Assembly (NCBI RefSeq): GCF_002582035.1
Contig: NZ_NUQE01000041.1
Coordinates: forward strand, 22,473 to 86,472
DNA from: Bacillus pseudomycoides
GTDB lineage: Bacteria > Bacillota > Bacilli > Bacillales > Bacillaceae_G
Length of the DNA: 64,000 nt
Direction of reading: 5' to 3'
Positions 34,856-43,345 of this stretch are shown here, in pieces; position 1 is the stretch's first letter, and each line of letters opens with the position of its first letter. A program made the translations under genes and the position numbers. The notes under the pieces were generated by a model that was given only the letters and a program-made list of their open reading frames with translations, did no database searches and was not told the origin of the DNA.

Positions 34856-35614
34856 ATGAAACGATTTCTAATTTTATTCTCCCTATTTACAGTTATAACA
34901 GGCTGGTCTGCTAAACAATCTTCCACTAAAGAGCACCAGTCCCGTTCCACTCATGAAGAAACCGAAGTAACGAAAAATGTAAAATATTCACCGCAACCTG
35001 CAGCTCCCCCAAAACAAGAAAAGGTTATTTTAGATGTACCGCTCATACCTCAAAAACCCGAGCTGAAATTCGGCTGTGAAGTAACGAGCTTAGCAATGGT
35101 ACTGCAGCATGCTGGCGTGAAGGTCAATAAAATGCAGTTAGCAAATCATATAAAAAAAGACAATGATCCGTCGTCTGTCGGCAAAGACGGGGACATTCTT
35201 GAATGGGGAGACCCTAAAGAAGGTTTTGTTGGAGATATAACGGGAAAAACTATGGGATTTGCCGTTTACGTTGAGCCGCTACAAGAATTAATGGAACAGT
35301 ATCTTCCAAATCGCACAGTCAATTTAACAGAAAAATCTTTTGATGATGTGCTAACTCAAGTCAACATGGGTAAACCTGTAGTAGTTTGGACAACAGGGGA
35401 TTACAAACTTCCTGACAAATGGGCATCCTGGAAACATGGCAACGAAGACATTATAGCCCCTCTAGATTTACACGTTGTTGTACTCGTAGGTTTTGAAAAT
35501 GGATACGTTTATATTAATGATCCTTTAACTGAGAAAAAAGCACTTAAGGTAAACAAAGAAACGTTTATTCAATCTTGGAATGCATTAGGAAAGCAGGCGT
35601 TGTCGTATCAATAA
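34856..35614 (+). CDS. C39-family cysteine peptidase-like exported protein, lipobox Cys lost
   Basis: A 252-residue Peptidase_C39_2-type protein. The catalytic region starts FGCEVTSLAMVLQHAG (Cys near residue 76), with the His in DLHVVVLVGFENGYVYINDP near residue 210. The N-terminus MKRFLILFSLFTVITGWSAK is exactly a lipoprotein signal peptide except that the lipid-carrying Cys position reads Trp (TGG). The protein may therefore be secreted or stay anchored by its uncleaved helix. The ATG at 34856 fits AAGGTGA better than the GTG at 34847. Its target is unknown. Confidence 0.82.
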   Translation: MKRFLILFSLFTVITGWSAKQSSTKEHQSRSTHEETEVTKNVKYSPQPAAPPKQEKVILDVPLIPQKPELKFGCEVTSLAMVLQHAGVKVNKMQLANHIKKDNDPSSVGKDGDILEWGDPKEGFVGDITGKTMGFAVYVEPLQELMEQYLPNRTVNLTEKSFDDVLTQVNMGKPVVVWTTGDYKLPDKWASWKHGNEDIIAPLDLHVVVLVGFENGYVYINDPLTEKKALKVNKETFIQSWNALGKQALSYQ

Positions 35615-35663
35615 ATTGTCACACGATAATAAGTAACTAAGGGACATGAACTTGTTTCCCAAA

Positions 35664-35700
35664 AAAGAATGTGCGCATTACAAGCACATTCTTTTTTTGT
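35664..35700 (+). terminator. Terminator of the C39-like gene
   Basis: AAGAATGTGC and GCACATTCTT enclose a loop; a T-run follows. Confidence 0.85.
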
Positions 35701-35853
35701 TATCTTGTTAGAAACTTACATAAAAGGAAAACGTATTCAGTTTTCCGAATTCACTTTCATTTCCTTTCACTCTTTATTTCTACATTAAATCTATATACAA
35801 TGGGATAGAAATTATAATTTTATATATAATCGTAGAAAGGAATGAACTCATAC

Positions 35854-36255
35854 ATGTTAAACGAATTCAAAAAGTTTGCTTTAAAGGGAAATGTTGTTGA
35901 TTTAGCTGTCGGGGTTATTATCGGTGGCGCATTTGGTAAAATCGTAAGTTCTTTAGTAAGCGACATCATTATGCCTTTACTTGGTTTACTAATTGGGGGC
36001 GTTGATTTTACAGGACTACATTTCAAAGTTGGTAATGCTTCTGTAGAATACGGAAACTTCATTCAAACAGTCTTTGACTTCTTAATCGTCGCATTCTCCA
36101 TCTTCATGTTCATCAAACTATTTAATAAACTAACATTCAAGAAAGAAGAAGAAAAGAAAGAAGAAATCCCAGCACCAACAAAAGAAGAAGTGCTTCTTAC
36201 AGAAATTCGTGATTTATTAAAACAACAAAACGTATCAAAAGACAAAGCATCATAA
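35854..36255 (+). CDS. mscL: Large-conductance mechanosensitive channel MscL
   Basis: A pentameric emergency valve that opens on osmotic downshock. The 133 residues start [20 protein letters not shown], with two membrane helices (about 14-45, [20 protein letters not shown], and 68-92) and a charged C-terminal helix ([15 protein letters not shown]). The ATG at 35854 gives the standard family N-terminus; the ATG at 35842 would overlap the AAGGA site. Confidence 0.96.
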   Translation: MLNEFKKFALKGNVVDLAVGVIIGGAFGKIVSSLVSDIIMPLLGLLIGGVDFTGLHFKVGNASVEYGNFIQTVFDFLIVAFSIFMFIKLFNKLTFKKEEEKKEEIPAPTKEEVLLTEIRDLLKQQNVSKDKAS

Positions 36256-36263
36256 TATAGACA

Positions 36264-36299
36264 AAAGAGAGCAGACAATAGATCTGCTCTCTCTTTTTT
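36264..36299. terminator. Terminator between mscL and the small membrane protein gene
   Basis: AGAGAGCAGA (36266-36275) pairs with TCTGCTCTCT (36283-36292), then TTTTTT. Confidence 0.88.
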
Positions 36300-36570
36300 A
36301 TAACGTTTCTGAGTTTGTATGAATATACAAAATAATACCTGCGACAAGTAAAATAATAATAGCGCCTACAAATAATGTAGTGGACAAAAACACAAAACTA
36401 TCATGTATTTGTTCTCCAGCGCTTTCTAAAAAAATCGAAGTAACGTATGTGATTAGGGCTATCCCTGCCAAAACACCACCAGGAATAAAGCGTCTCATAC
36501 CACTCTGCTTTAACGTCATATAAGCAAATATAGCCGTCATACAAAGCGTAATTCCCCAAAGAATTATCAT
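36298..36570 (-). CDS. Small three-helix membrane protein (90 aa)
   Basis: A 90-residue hydrophobic protein with three predicted membrane helices (about 2-19, 32-50, 62-84). The ATG follows GGGGGAGATGAA. I do not recognise the family. It is convergent with mscL and sits upstream of a decayed repeat and ccpA. There is no motif that gives a function. Confidence 0.75.
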   Translation of the reverse strand: MIILWGITLCMTAIFAYMTLKQSGMRRFIPGGVLAGIALITYVTSIFLESAGEQIHDSFVFLSTTLFVGAIIILLVAGIILYIHTNSETL

Positions 36571-36591
36571 TTCATCTCCCCCTCACATAGT

Positions 36592-36646
36592 TTTATCACG
36601 CATTAACGAACAGTATGATCTCCCACTGATGGAAGCTTCACTTTAT
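36592..36646 (+). repeat. bcr1-like repeat, copy 7 (55 bp deletion derivative)
   Basis: TTTATCACGCATTAACGAAC to GAAGCTTCACTTTAT with most of the middle gone. A separate end fragment in the opposite orientation (TAAAGCGAAACTTCCA) lies at 36672-36687. Confidence 0.7.
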
Positions 36647-36731
36647 AATCATTATACATTAGGAATAGTGGTAAAGCGAAACTTCCAGCTAAAAACAAAT
36701 ATCACAGTAGCTATTGAGCTCTTTATAAAAC

Positions 36732-36763
36732 AAAAAACTCGTGGGTGTATTTCCACGAGTTTT
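36732..36763 (-). terminator. Terminator of ccpA
   Basis: AAAACTCGTGG and CCACGAGTTTT form the stem just after the ccpA stop. Confidence 0.88.
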
Positions 36764-36770
36764 CTCCTTA

Positions 36771-37769
36771 TTATTTTGTTGAATCCCTAAACTTAATACG
36801 GTGCGGTAAGATAACAGTATGATCTTCTACCGTTTCTTTGTTCATGTATTTTGTTAATAAGCGCATTGCAACTGCTCCGATGTCATACATTGGTTGTACA
36901 ACTGTTGAAAGCTGCGGGCGTACCATAATTGCAAGACGTGTATTGTCAAAACCAAGGACTTCTAAATCATTTGGTACGTTTAGACCTTTATCTTGAGCTG
37001 CATGAATCACACCTAATGCCATTTCATCAGAGGATACGAATACTGCTGTTGGCTTTTCAGCAAGTTCCCATAACTTATCTAATGCTTCCATACCTGAATC
37101 GTATGTGTAATCACCATCAACAACAAGCTCTTCGTTGTAAGCAATACCAGCTTCTTCTAATGCTTGTTTATATCCTTGCAACTTTTTAGCGCTACCTGCT
37201 TTATCAACATAAGGGCCAGATACGAAACCAATACGTGTATGACCTTGGTCTAAGAAATGCTTTATTGCATCGTATGCTGCTTGTTTGTAATCAATATTTA
37301 CAGATGGTGTAATATTTTGCTCATCAAACGATGCCGCAAGTACGATTGGAACAGGAGATTTTTTAAATTCTTCTACATGAATGTCTGTAATATCTTCTCC
37401 CATAAATACGATGCCATCTACTTGCTTACCAAGCATTGTATTCAATAAGTGGAATTCTTTCTCTGTATTTTGGTCAGAGTTACTTAAAATAATATTATAT
37501 TTGTACATTGTTGCAATATCTTCAATACCACGTGCAAGTTCTGCATAAAACGTGTTAGAGATATCTGGAATAATAACCCCTACTGTTGTTGTTTTCTTAC
37601 TTGCTAATCCGCGTGCTACTGCATTTGGACGGTAGCCAAGGCGCTCAATCGCCTCAAGTACTTTCTTTCTTGTTGTCGGTTTTACATTTGGATTGCCGTT
37701 CACAACACGTGATACTGTTGCCATTGAGACATTTGCTTCGCGCGCTACATCATATATTGTTACGTTCAT
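36771..37769 (-). CDS. ccpA: Catabolite control protein A
   Basis: The LacI-family master regulator of carbon-catabolite control in Bacillus, acting with HPr-Ser-P on cre sites. The 332 residues begin with the LacI helix-turn-helix [20 protein letters not shown] and hinge ([17 protein letters not shown]), followed by the periplasmic-binding-like domain. The ATG at 37769 follows AAAGGAGTG; the frame's upstream extension is not plausible. It is upstream of the acu genes and downstream of aroA, as in B. subtilis. Candidate targets in this window are ald and methionine gamma-lyase. Confidence 0.96.
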   Translation of the reverse strand: MNVTIYDVAREANVSMATVSRVVNGNPNVKPTTRKKVLEAIERLGYRPNAVARGLASKKTTTVGVIIPDISNTFYAELARGIEDIATMYKYNIILSNSDQNTEKEFHLLNTMLGKQVDGIVFMGEDITDIHVEEFKKSPVPIVLAASFDEQNITPSVNIDYKQAAYDAIKHFLDQGHTRIGFVSGPYVDKAGSAKKLQGYKQALEEAGIAYNEELVVDGDYTYDSGMEALDKLWELAEKPTAVFVSSDEMALGVIHAAQDKGLNVPNDLEVLGFDNTRLAIMVRPQLSTVVQPMYDIGAVAMRLLTKYMNKETVEDHTVILPHRIKFRDSTK

Positions 37770-37995
37770 CTTTTCACACACTCCTTTATAAAATTCATCT
37801 ATATAATATGTATCAGTTAACTTGAATGAAAAAAAGACATCAACTCTACTTGAAGATGTCACTCCCGAGCCCTTTTACTAATGATACGATACAAATAAGG
37901 ATTGATACAATATTTTCCCGAAAAAGTTTCGAAAAAATTCGTTCCTTTTCTTATATTTTCATATTTTAAGTAGAAAAATACTTATTTTCCAGAAA
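37770..37995. other. ccpA: ccpA upstream region
   Basis: AT-rich with no ORF. It presumably contains the ccpA promoter; I could not assign a clear -35/-10 pair. Confidence 0.4.
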
Positions 37996-38034
37996 AAAAT
38001 CTATGCAGCATTCAACTGCATAGATTTTCAAGCC
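37996..38034 (-). terminator. Terminator of aroA, beyond bcr1-like copy 8
   Basis: ATCTATGCAG and CTGCATAGAT form the stem, with a T-run on the minus strand. The repeat at 38038-38125 lies between it and the aroA stop. Confidence 0.85.
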
Positions 38035-38037
38035 ATT

Positions 38038-38125
38038 CTTATCCCGCTATTCGCGGGCAGTAAAAGCCCGATCGGTTCAACTAACCTTTTGGAGAAGAGC
38101 GCTCCAAAAGGAAGTTTCACTTTAT
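38038..38125 (+). repeat. bcr1-like repeat, copy 8 (short form)
   Basis: CTTATCCCGCTATTCGCGGG to GAAGTTTCACTTTAT, 88 bp, without the central CCCCACC arm but with a novel GGAGAAGAGCGCTCC arm. Its TTTAT end contains the aroA stop codon. Confidence 0.82.
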
Positions 38126-39192
38126 CTCATACGAAATGCTTTCAATTCATTCATAAATGCATTAAATTCTGGAATATCCATTTGTTGTGCTGAATCTGAA
38201 AGTGCTACAGCTGGGTCAGGATGCACTTCTGCCATAATTGCATCTGCGCCGATTGCCATTGCTGCTTTTGCAGTTGGCAATAATAAATCACGGCGTCCTG
38301 TTGAATGTGTTACATCTACAACAACCGGCAAGTGTGTTTCTTTCTTTAAAATTGGTACAGCGGAAATATCTAATGTATTTCGCGTTGCTTTCTCGTATGT
38401 ACGAATGCCGCGCTCACATAAAATAATATCGCCGTTCCCTTGTGCAATAATATATTCTGCCGCATACATAAACTCTTCAATTGTTGCGGATAACCCTCGT
38501 TTTAATAATACTGGCTTATTGACAGAACCAGCGGCTTTTAATAGCTCAAAATTTTGCATATTGCGCGCACCAATTTGAATTACATCTACGTAATCAAGCG
38601 CCATTTCAATATCATTTGGATTTAAAATTTCGCTAATTACAGCTAAATCATACTCATCTGCTACTTGGCGTAAAATTTTCAATCCTTCAACACCAAGACC
38701 TTGGAAATCATATGGTGATGTACGCGGTTTAAATGCTCCGCCGCGCATAAGTTTTAACCCTTGTTCTTTCATCGCTTTCGCTACTTGACGAACTTGCTCA
38801 TAACTTTCAACCGCACATGGACCCATAATAAAATGAGCATTGCCATCACCGATTTTTTCACCTTTAATATCGACAATTGTATCTTCTGATTTTTTCTTAC
38901 GAGATACGAGAAGTACTTTACGATGATCATCTTCTTGCAATTCTAAACCTGTTTTAAAAATTTGTTTAAATAAGTGTTGAAGCGTTGATGTTTCAAATGG
39001 TCCATCATTGTTTTCTGCGATCAAATCGAGCATTTTGCGCTCGCGTACTGGATCAAAACGTTTCACACCTTGAACTTCTTTTAATTTACCAACTTCTTGT
39101 ACAAGACGACCACGCTCATTTAATAATTTTAAAATTTGTAAGTTCTTTTCATCAATTTGAGAACGTAAACGATCTAATTCCTGTGATGCCAT
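38122..39192 (-). CDS. aroA: Bifunctional DAHP synthase / chorismate mutase (AroA of Bacillus)
   Basis: Catalyses the first step of aromatic amino-acid synthesis and carries a chorismate mutase that also serves feedback sensing. The 356 residues are an AroQ-type chorismate mutase domain (about 1-85, [20 protein letters not shown]) fused to a DAHP synthase barrel (about 95-350: [40 protein letters not shown]). In many databases it is named aroF or aroG; the Bacillus symbol aroA is used here. The ATG at 39192 follows AGAGGTGG. Its stop codon is in a bcr1-like repeat. Confidence 0.96.
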   Translation of the reverse strand: MASQELDRLRSQIDEKNLQILKLLNERGRLVQEVGKLKEVQGVKRFDPVRERKMLDLIAENNDGPFETSTLQHLFKQIFKTGLELQEDDHRKVLLVSRKKKSEDTIVDIKGEKIGDGNAHFIMGPCAVESYEQVRQVAKAMKEQGLKLMRGGAFKPRTSPYDFQGLGVEGLKILRQVADEYDLAVISEILNPNDIEMALDYVDVIQIGARNMQNFELLKAAGSVNKPVLLKRGLSATIEEFMYAAEYIIAQGNGDIILCERGIRTYEKATRNTLDISAVPILKKETHLPVVVDVTHSTGRRDLLLPTAKAAMAIGADAIMAEVHPDPAVALSDSAQQMDIPEFNAFMNELKAFRMR

Positions 39193-39389
39193 AATCAAGC
39201 CACCTCTTTCAAAATTTATATGTATACTAATAAAGAGTATAATTATTGTTAATAAGATAACTTATTATATATGATACATATGCAGATGTCACTTCATACA
39301 CTTCGCATTAGACTGCGTATGGAATCGTTATTTTTTCTTAATTTAATCGTAAAACGCATGGCACGTCAATGATATTTTCGAAAAATTAA

Positions 39390-39417
39390 AAAAGCAAGCG
39401 CATTTGCTTGCTTTTCC
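39390..39417 (-). terminator. Terminator of ytxGJ, beyond bcr1-like copy 9
   Basis: AAAAGCAAGC and GCTTGCTTTT form the stem. The repeat at 39421-39574 separates it from the ytxJ stop. Confidence 0.82.
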
Positions 39418-39420
39418 TTA

Positions 39421-39574
39421 TTTAACCCCGCATTAACGGGCAGTAAGACCCCCACCTCAAAATTCAAAGAAAAACGAAAAGATAGGTGGGGCTAACTGCC
39501 CGTAAAAGCCCGATTGGTTCAACTAACCATCAGTGGAAGATGAAGCGTCCCCACTGTTGGAAGTTTCACTTTAT
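39421..39574 (+). repeat. bcr1-like hairpin repeat, copy 9
   Basis: TTTAACCCCGCATTAACGGG to GAAGTTTCACTTTAT, about 154 bp, full length with all arms. Its right end supplies TGA, the stop codon of ytxJ. Confidence 0.87.
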
Positions 39575-39892
39575 ATTCTCTTGTAACGCTTGCTTTGTAA
39601 TATTCCAATGTGATGCATGCCATAGCACTTTATCATCTTTTATGTATAATACTTGCGGTGATTCATGTCTAATTTCAAAATGCTCGGCAATCTTATTTGA
39701 AACAGGACGTGCATCTTGCACATATAAATAATATGCCGGTACAGCTTGCTCCTCACTGCGATATTCTTGAAATGCTGTGAAAGCACCGTGACTAATTGGA
39801 CATGTTGTACTATGTTTAAACAAGATATATGGTCCTTTACTTGCTATTACTTCATCAAATTGCTCCATTGTTTCAATCTTCGTCATGCTCAT
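39566..39892 (-). CDS. ytxJ: YtxJ, bacillithiol-system thioredoxin-like protein
   Basis: A 108-residue thioredoxin-fold protein with a single redox Cys in FKHSTTCPISHGA (about residue 31), as in monothiol bacilliredoxin-like YtxJ. It probably reverses mixed disulfides with bacillithiol. The start at 39892 lies one base after the ytxG stop. The last codons run into a bcr1-like repeat, which provides the stop (AATATAAAG then TGA), so the C-terminus may differ by a residue or two from that of relatives. Confidence 0.9.
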   Translation of the reverse strand: MSMTKIETMEQFDEVIASKGPYILFKHSTTCPISHGAFTAFQEYRSEEQAVPAYYLYVQDARPVSNKIAEHFEIRHESPQVLYIKDDKVLWHASHWNITKQALQENIK

Positions 39893-39893
39893 T

Positions 39894-40400
39894 TCATTCA
39901 CCTCTCATTCGAATCGGAATTCGCGGTAATTTCTTTTCTTTTTTCGGTTTTTTCTCTGGCTTTTCAAATTGCTGCTCTACTTCATTCTCTTTCTTTTTTG
40001 CACGAAAGCGGTTGTACACCTCAATGACTGCATTACTCCATTGCACTACTTGTGCTACTTTATCTGCATTATTTTCTACTTGATCTGCAACAGAATCAGA
40101 AACGCCGCGTAATCTTGTGTTTAAAGAATGAATCGTTGTACCAATTCCCTCTACACCTTCCACAACTTTATTTAACGACTGTGATTTCTTTTGAATATCT
40201 TCTGCTAATGCATTTGTTTTATGAAGAAGTTGCTCTGTTTCTACAGTAATGCCCTTCATTTGTTTTTCAAGGCCTTCCATCGTACTTGCTACATTTTCTA
40301 ACGTTTTTTGGACAGACATTAATGTTCTACATACATACACAACTAATACGGCAAACGCAATTGCGATAATGGCTACACTGACGTATAAAAGAATTTGCAT
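39894..40400 (-). CDS. ytxG: YtxG, DUF948 general stress-type protein
   Basis: A 168-residue protein with one N-terminal membrane helix (about 2-24, ILLYVSVAIIAIAFAVLVVY), a coiled-coil DUF948 region and a basic Lys/Glu-rich tail (PEKKPKKEKKLP). In B. subtilis ytxG, ytxH and ytxJ form a stress operon; ytxH is missing here. The ATG at 40400 follows AAAGGAGTG. It is coupled to ytxJ. Confidence 0.9.
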   Translation of the reverse strand: MQILLYVSVAIIAIAFAVLVVYVCRTLMSVQKTLENVASTMEGLEKQMKGITVETEQLLHKTNALAEDIQKKSQSLNKVVEGVEGIGTTIHSLNTRLRGVSDSVADQVENNADKVAQVVQWSNAVIEVYNRFRAKKKENEVEQQFEKPEKKPKKEKKLPRIPIRMRGE

Positions 40401-40586
40401 ACGAATCACTCCTTTATCTTTTTATGCTTTTTTTCTATTATACAATCATTTTCCGTTTCATTCTAATTGTTCCATATTTCGTATTAATTTTCATATTTGT
40501 TTGGCAAATACAACCTAAATTATTAAACAAATTCGGACAAGTAGGGTACAATAAGAAAGGATACATATATAAGGGAGGCTTTACAT

Positions 40587-41702
40587 ATGAAAGACCCACG
40601 TATTGAAACATTAGCAAAAAATTTAATTAATTACTCTATTCGTTTACAAAAAGGCGAAAAAGTATTAATCGAAAACTTCGGCTTACAAAAAGAGCTTGTA
40701 ACAGCACTTGTAAAAGCTGCATATGAAGCTGGTGGTTATTCATTCGTACTATTAAAAGATCATCAAGTAGACCGCTCTTTAATGATGGGCGCAACAGAAG
40801 AACATTTCGAGCAAATCGCTGCATATGAAGCAAGCGTAATGAAAGACATGGATGCTTATATCGGCCTTCGCTCTGGTGATAACGTAAATGAACAATCTGA
40901 CGTTCCAAGCGAGCGTATGAAAATTTATGGCAACACAGTAGGTAAAAAAGTACATAGAGACATTCGTGTTCCAAAAACAAGATGGGTTGTACTTCGCTAT
41001 CCAAACGCTTCTATGGCACAGCTTGCAAAAATGAGCACAGAAGGCTTTGAAGACTTCTACTTTGACGTATGTAACTTAGACTACGCTAAAATGGATAAAG
41101 CAATGGACAATCTTGTTGAGTTAATGAACAAAACAGACAAAGTACGTCTTGTTGGACCTGGAACTGACTTAGCATTCTCAATTAAAGACATTCCAGCAAT
41201 TAAATGTGCTGGTCACTTAAATATTCCAGACGGCGAAGTATACTCTGCGCCTGTTCGCGATTCTGTTAACGGTACAGTTTCTTACAACACACCATCTCCA
41301 TACAACGGTTACATGTTCGAAAATGTAAAACTTACATTTAAAGACGGTAAAATCGTTGAAGCGACTGCAAACGATACAGAACGTATTAACAAAATTTTCG
41401 ATACAGATGAAGGCGCACGCTACGTTGGTGAATTCGCAATTGGCGTAAACCCATACATTTTACACCCAATGGGCGATATTCTATTCGATGAGAAAATCGA
41501 CGGCAGCTTCCACTTCACTCCTGGACAAGCATACGACGATGCATGGAATGGCAACAGCTCTAACATTCACTGGGATTTAGTATGCATCCAACGCCCTGAA
41601 TACGGCGGCGGAGAAATTTACTTTGACGACGTATTAATCCGTAAAGACGGCCGCTTCGTTGTACCTGAATTAGAAGCGTTAAATCCAGAAAACTTAAAAT
41701 AA
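40587..41702 (+). CDS. M29-family metal-dependent aminopeptidase (AmpS/PepS)
   Basis: A 371-residue cytosolic aminopeptidase of family M29. Conserved C-terminal blocks with metal ligands are visible: GEVYSAPVRDSVNG, EFAIGVNPYI, GSFHFTPGQAYDD and NSSNIHWDLVCI. The ATG follows AAGGGAGG. It is monocistronic with a terminator. It marks the right edge of the conserved backbone before the accessory block. Confidence 0.93.
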   Translation: MKDPRIETLAKNLINYSIRLQKGEKVLIENFGLQKELVTALVKAAYEAGGYSFVLLKDHQVDRSLMMGATEEHFEQIAAYEASVMKDMDAYIGLRSGDNVNEQSDVPSERMKIYGNTVGKKVHRDIRVPKTRWVVLRYPNASMAQLAKMSTEGFEDFYFDVCNLDYAKMDKAMDNLVELMNKTDKVRLVGPGTDLAFSIKDIPAIKCAGHLNIPDGEVYSAPVRDSVNGTVSYNTPSPYNGYMFENVKLTFKDGKIVEATANDTERINKIFDTDEGARYVGEFAIGVNPYILHPMGDILFDEKIDGSFHFTPGQAYDDAWNGNSSNIHWDLVCIQRPEYGGGEIYFDDVLIRKDGRFVVPELEALNPENLK

Positions 41703-41710
41703 GATAGAGA

Positions 41711-41745
41711 AAGTGAGCACAGGTTGTTGTGCTCACTTTTGTTTA
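41711..41745 (+). terminator. Terminator of the M29 aminopeptidase
   Basis: AAGTGAGCACA and TGTGCTCACTT form the stem, followed by TTGTTT. Confidence 0.9.
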
Positions 41746-41765
41746 ACATAGTAAATTTCTAAACA

Positions 41766-42254
41766 TTAATGACTTTTTGAAATGAACACTTGGATCGGTC
41801 CATCCCAACTTTCTTTTCTAATCTCCCGATACTCATTATTCGTGTACGCAGAAATGATTTTTCGCCAAAACGATTGAGCTGGAACATTTTCCTCCATCTC
41901 CGAAACCTCCCACTCTCCAGAGAATTTACAAAACAATTGAAAAGCCGCTTGTTTGCCTACACCACTTTTACGATACTTTTTCATAACAAAGAATTCCGAC
42001 ATGGAATAGTATGTACGATTACTTTCCTCAACCTCTCGAATCAGTGCAAAACCCGCATATTTCCCATTCACTTTTATAAAGAACGGAAAACGATTTTCTT
42101 CTGTGAAATAATGATCTAAATACATATATTCGTACAAACCATGCTCATTCACATCTTCAGGATCAAATTCGCTGAAATCGTATTTATATAGCTCCAGCAA
42201 ATTCTTTAAAACCGCTTTATTTTCTATGTTTACTTCTTCAATTTCCAAGTTCAT
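41766..42254 (-). CDS. GNAT-family N-acetyltransferase
   Basis: A 162-residue acetyltransferase fold protein with the acetyl-CoA loop MKKYRKSGVGKQAAF (about residue 93) and a preceding beta strand SMSEFFV. The substrate is unknown. It lies 25 bases after the phosphotransferase gene in the same direction, so the two may be co-transcribed, a pairing suggestive of resistance or detoxification genes. Confidence 0.88.
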   Translation of the reverse strand: MNLEIEEVNIENKAVLKNLLELYKYDFSEFDPEDVNEHGLYEYMYLDHYFTEENRFPFFIKVNGKYAGFALIREVEESNRTYYSMSEFFVMKKYRKSGVGKQAAFQLFCKFSGEWEVSEMEENVPAQSFWRKIISAYTNNEYREIRKESWDGPIQVFISKSH

Positions 42255-42279
42255 GTTTATTTTTCCCCATTCTATTAAG

Positions 42280-43194
42280 CTACAAAAATGTATGTATTTC
42301 GTTACTAATTATTTGAACACGTTCTTTATAGTACAGTCCTTTATCCTTTATTTTGAGCTGAGAAATGAAAAGATTAGCCAGCATTACTGCCGTATCCAGC
42401 CTATAAAACAAGCAAACAATTGGAGAAAGAGATTCAAAAATATGCTCATTTTTATACCCTTCCTTAAATTCACTCCAATTCACTTCATTAACTTCAGCTA
42501 TTCTCATAAGTTCGAGAAGCGGATGGCCAATTAAAGCATTATCCCAGTCAACAATTGCCTTAACTTCCCCGCTATGACTAATTAAATTTACAGGTCGAAT
42601 ATCCATATGGAGGAGCCTCTTTACTTGTTCTCCTTCCTTTAGGGTTACCTCAATTTCTTCTGTTTTTGGAATTTGAATACGTAAAGAAGTAATTTCGTTA
42701 AATGATTGTAGTCTTTTAACGAGACGCTCTGCTATATGCTTTTCTGTCGTCTTCCCATTTTCATTTTCATAATTCAAACCTTGAATCGGCATATTATGAA
42801 GCTTGTTGGCTATTTCCCCAATTTTGTAAGAAGAAATTGGAATGGAATCAGTAGCTACATAGTCTGAAATTAAAAAATCAAGTTCCTCAGAAAGATGCAG
42901 TCCATGAACCGCTGGCACAGGCATTCCTTGAGAATGACAAAACTGAGAAAGCTTTGCTTCCTTTTGTAATGAAAGCCGACTGCTAAAAGTATTTTCATTT
43001 ATATTGGCGACTTCGCGCTCCCATGGTACACGGAAAGCGAAAGAGTCTGTTTCCGAATCTCCTCGAAAGACAACATTTTGTACGCCGCTCCCTACTATTT
43101 CTAAGCTTTTAACGGCTAATTCTTTATATTCTCTAGTTAATATATTTTGTAACTTTGTTCTTAACTCTTCTGTTCTTGAAGCTACATTCGGCAT
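42280..43194 (-). CDS. Aminoglycoside phosphotransferase-family protein
   Basis: A 304-residue kinase-like protein with the APH catalytic loop LLHMDIRPVNLI (HxDxxxxN, about residue 218) and metal motif AIVDWDNALIGHP (about residue 236). The family includes antibiotic and sugar or choline kinases; the substrate cannot be told. The ATG at 43194 follows GGAGGGAA. A perfect TATAAT lies about 60 bases upstream within a module duplicated at 57.98 kb. Confidence 0.85.
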   Translation of the reverse strand: MPNVASRTEELRTKLQNILTREYKELAVKSLEIVGSGVQNVVFRGDSETDSFAFRVPWEREVANINENTFSSRLSLQKEAKLSQFCHSQGMPVPAVHGLHLSEELDFLISDYVATDSIPISSYKIGEIANKLHNMPIQGLNYENENGKTTEKHIAERLVKRLQSFNEITSLRIQIPKTEEIEVTLKEGEQVKRLLHMDIRPVNLISHSGEVKAIVDWDNALIGHPLLELMRIAEVNEVNWSEFKEGYKNEHIFESLSPIVCLFYRLDTAVMLANLFISQLKIKDKGLYYKERVQIISNEIHTFL

Positions 43195-43239
43195 TTCATT
43201 CCCTCCAAACTCGAACATTACAAAAAAATAAGCCCAATA

Positions 43240-43307
43240 CTTATCCATATTATACCATTAATTGTCAGTGAATTCAGAAAAAAAGAAGCGTTTCTCTATA
43301 CGCTTCT
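43240..43307. repeat. Direct repeat L: promoter/terminator module (left copy)
   Basis: The first 24 bases (CTTATCCATATTATACCATT plus AATT) and the later AATTCAGAAAAAAAGAAGCG are identical to the copy at 57984-58043; the hairpin AGAAGCGT/ACGCTTCT follows. On the minus strand it holds the terminator of the upstream permease and the TATAAT of the phosphotransferase gene. Confidence 0.8.
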
Positions 43308-43345
43308 TCCTTTTCTATGTTTCTATTTTTCATAAGAACGAGATG

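Noticed and set aside
37770-38030. ccpA autoregulatory cre site
   Set aside because: No sequence close to the consensus was seen upstream of ccpA.
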